Position numbers and translations under genes: made by a program
Source: Lates calcarifer
Lineage: Eukaryota; Chordata; Actinopteri; Centropomidae
NCBI RefSeq assembly: GCF_001640805.2
Contig: NC_066837.1
Coordinates: 24,507,804-24,571,803, forward strand
DNA: 64,000 nt
Reading direction: 5' to 3'
The notes under the pieces: generated by a model
Told to the model about the DNA's origin: nothing
The model's database searches: none
Seen by the model: the letters and a program-made list of their open reading frames with translations, nothing else
In this document: positions 62,866 to 64,000 of the stretch, in pieces
Position numbering within the stretch: the stretch's first letter is position 1
Layout: each line of letters begins with the position of its first letter

Positions 62866-62935
62866 ATGGAGCCTCGGAGGTGTGCTGGATCTGTACTGAT
62901 TGGAATTTACCTGTGGGCGACATTCTGCTGTCAAG
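62866..62935 (+). CDS. Signal-peptide first exon of a third gene, possibly another nAChR subunit (partial)
   Basis: The ATG has a strong context (GCTGCC before it, G after it). It encodes 23 residues, starting MEPRRCAGSV with a hydrophobic middle (VLIGIYLWATF), as in a signal peptide. The exon ends CAA G before the donor GTGGGT, phase 1 after a Gln, exactly as exon 1 of chrna6 and chrnb3. With the shared strand and the 8-kb spacing from chrnb3, this suggests another nAChR subunit. A beta2/beta4-type subunit would be the natural missing member, by analogy with the alpha5-alpha3-beta4 cluster. However, phase-1 signal exons are common in secreted proteins and no diagnostic domain is in the window. 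Confidence 0.5.
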
Positions 62936-64000
62936 GTGGGTCACTGATGCAGCCTTCTGTCCATATCTATCAGAAGCTACGCCAAATGAAACTGAAAGAA
63001 AAAAGATGCAGCGTGGCGCCTTTTAGATTTTTTTTTTGTCATTTGCAGAAATATTTGTCAGAAAGATGAGAGCTGCAGTTAGGACAGAAACAGGAACATC
63101 TGTATCCACAACTGTAAAAGGCATGCAAAGGAGTTGACTACAGATGCTTCAGTTGGAAATGTTTCTTATTATAATGCTACAAATATTTTTACTGGTGTTA
63201 CAAAGCTGTGTGTTTAAAGGCTGACAAGCTCAAACCACAGTTAAATAAATTGTTTTATTACTCAGTTTTGAAGCTTGCAGCCCCGTGGGTCAAGTGGTCA
63301 GTGTTTGTGTGTGCTCGGGCGCGCACACCAGTGAGCCTTCTTTAATAGACCGACAACATCTGGCCCAGAGTAAAGAGGGCGTCCCGGCAATGATGCACGA
63401 AGCCCATTGGGGCCGTTCATCCCCTCAGTGTAATCTGCAGCTAAAGGATTGTTAAATGCGTGACTACAGTGGAGCAGAGCCCGAGGACCCTCAGAGGAAG
63501 TTAAATCTCTGTAATATGTTTGAATCCCTCATTTACATTCTATATCTCTGGATGGTTTTTAATATACATATTTTACCTAAGCTCTGTCGTGTTCTATTGA
63601 TGGAGCTGAATTGTGTGCTGTGCTGACTGAGCAAAGAGAAAATAGAGGTGCAACATGCAAACAGGTGTTGAAAAGCAAGGAGGCTGCAGCCTCTCCCAAA
63701 GGCTCTGCACTAACACCAAATTGAGGAGGACTGTATCTTAAAGCTTCTAAACTGCTATTACAAAGGCAGACACACAGGTGCTCTGCCTGATCACACAATA
63801 AAATGGTGACAAGAGTTGTGTGTTCTTTCCCATATGTCAAAATGGTAATGCCTCACTGCAACATATTCGTAAGCAGTTTCACAGACTGTTCACAGGCTTA
63901 TTCCTTTGTTCATATTTAGCTGTTGTTGTGTCCACCTTCTGTTCCAGACACAGTCTCTCCAATTAGTTTCTCAGGGCGCAATGTGTTATGTCTTCTGGAT
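62936..64000 (+). other. Intron 1 of the third gene, to the window end
   Basis: No exon resembling nAChR exon 2 (LF..LF..Y followed by RPV) is seen. A pyrimidine-rich acceptor-like sequence ends at 63947, and the following 53 bases are open in phase 1, but the encoded residues match no nAChR N terminus. Confidence 0.5.

Noticed and set aside
63948..64000. Possible exon 2 of the third gene after an acceptor-like TTCTGTTCCAG
   Set aside because: The phase-1 translation (DTVSPISFSGR...) shows no nAChR N-terminal helix motif and runs off the window; too little to call.

Overview
The window reads as nuclear DNA from a ray-finned fish, probably a percomorph. Signs are split genes with GT-AG introns, abundant dinucleotide microsatellites, two tRNA-derived SINE copies with typical teleost sequence, other dispersed fish-type repeats, and protein sequence close to, but distinct from, the mammalian orthologues. 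There is no bacterial, viral or organellar content.

Two complete neuronal nicotinic acetylcholine receptor (nAChR) subunit genes lie head to tail on the + strand. The first is an alpha6-type subunit (chrna6, coding span 4429-22777, 8 coding exons, about 522 aa). The second is a beta3-type subunit (chrnb3, coding span 43746-54627, 8 coding exons, 474-485 aa depending on the start). A third + strand first coding exon (62866-62935) encodes a signal peptide that ends on the same Gln plus phase-1 splice junction as both nAChR genes. It may be exon 1 of a third clustered subunit, but the rest of that gene lies outside the window and its identity is unproven.

Layout: 1-3270, repeat-poor upstream flank; 3271-4428, chrna6 promoter and 5' leader, with a CT microsatellite, a palindromic CRE and a striking inverted pair of RE1/NRSE (REST-binding) motifs; 4429-22777, chrna6, with an 8.9-kb first intron; 22.8-43.3 kb, intergenic, with SINEs, old repeats and several CpG-retaining blocks at 37.8-41.4 kb that look like conserved non-coding elements; 43.3-54.6 kb, chrnb3; 55.1-62.2 kb, intergenic; 62.3-62.9 kb, GC-box and GA-repeat promoter-like region and the third signal-peptide exon; then intron to the window end.

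In mammals alpha6 and beta3 co-assemble, with beta2 and sometimes alpha4, into high-affinity receptors of catecholaminergic and retinal neurons. Keeping the two genes side by side is consistent with shared regulation. In both genes the single large exon of mammals that spans the Cys-loop to the M3-M4 loop is interrupted by two further introns at different places in each gene. I found no wholly new system. The observations most worth checking are the convergent RE1 pair, the third exon, the extra introns and the candidate enhancer block.
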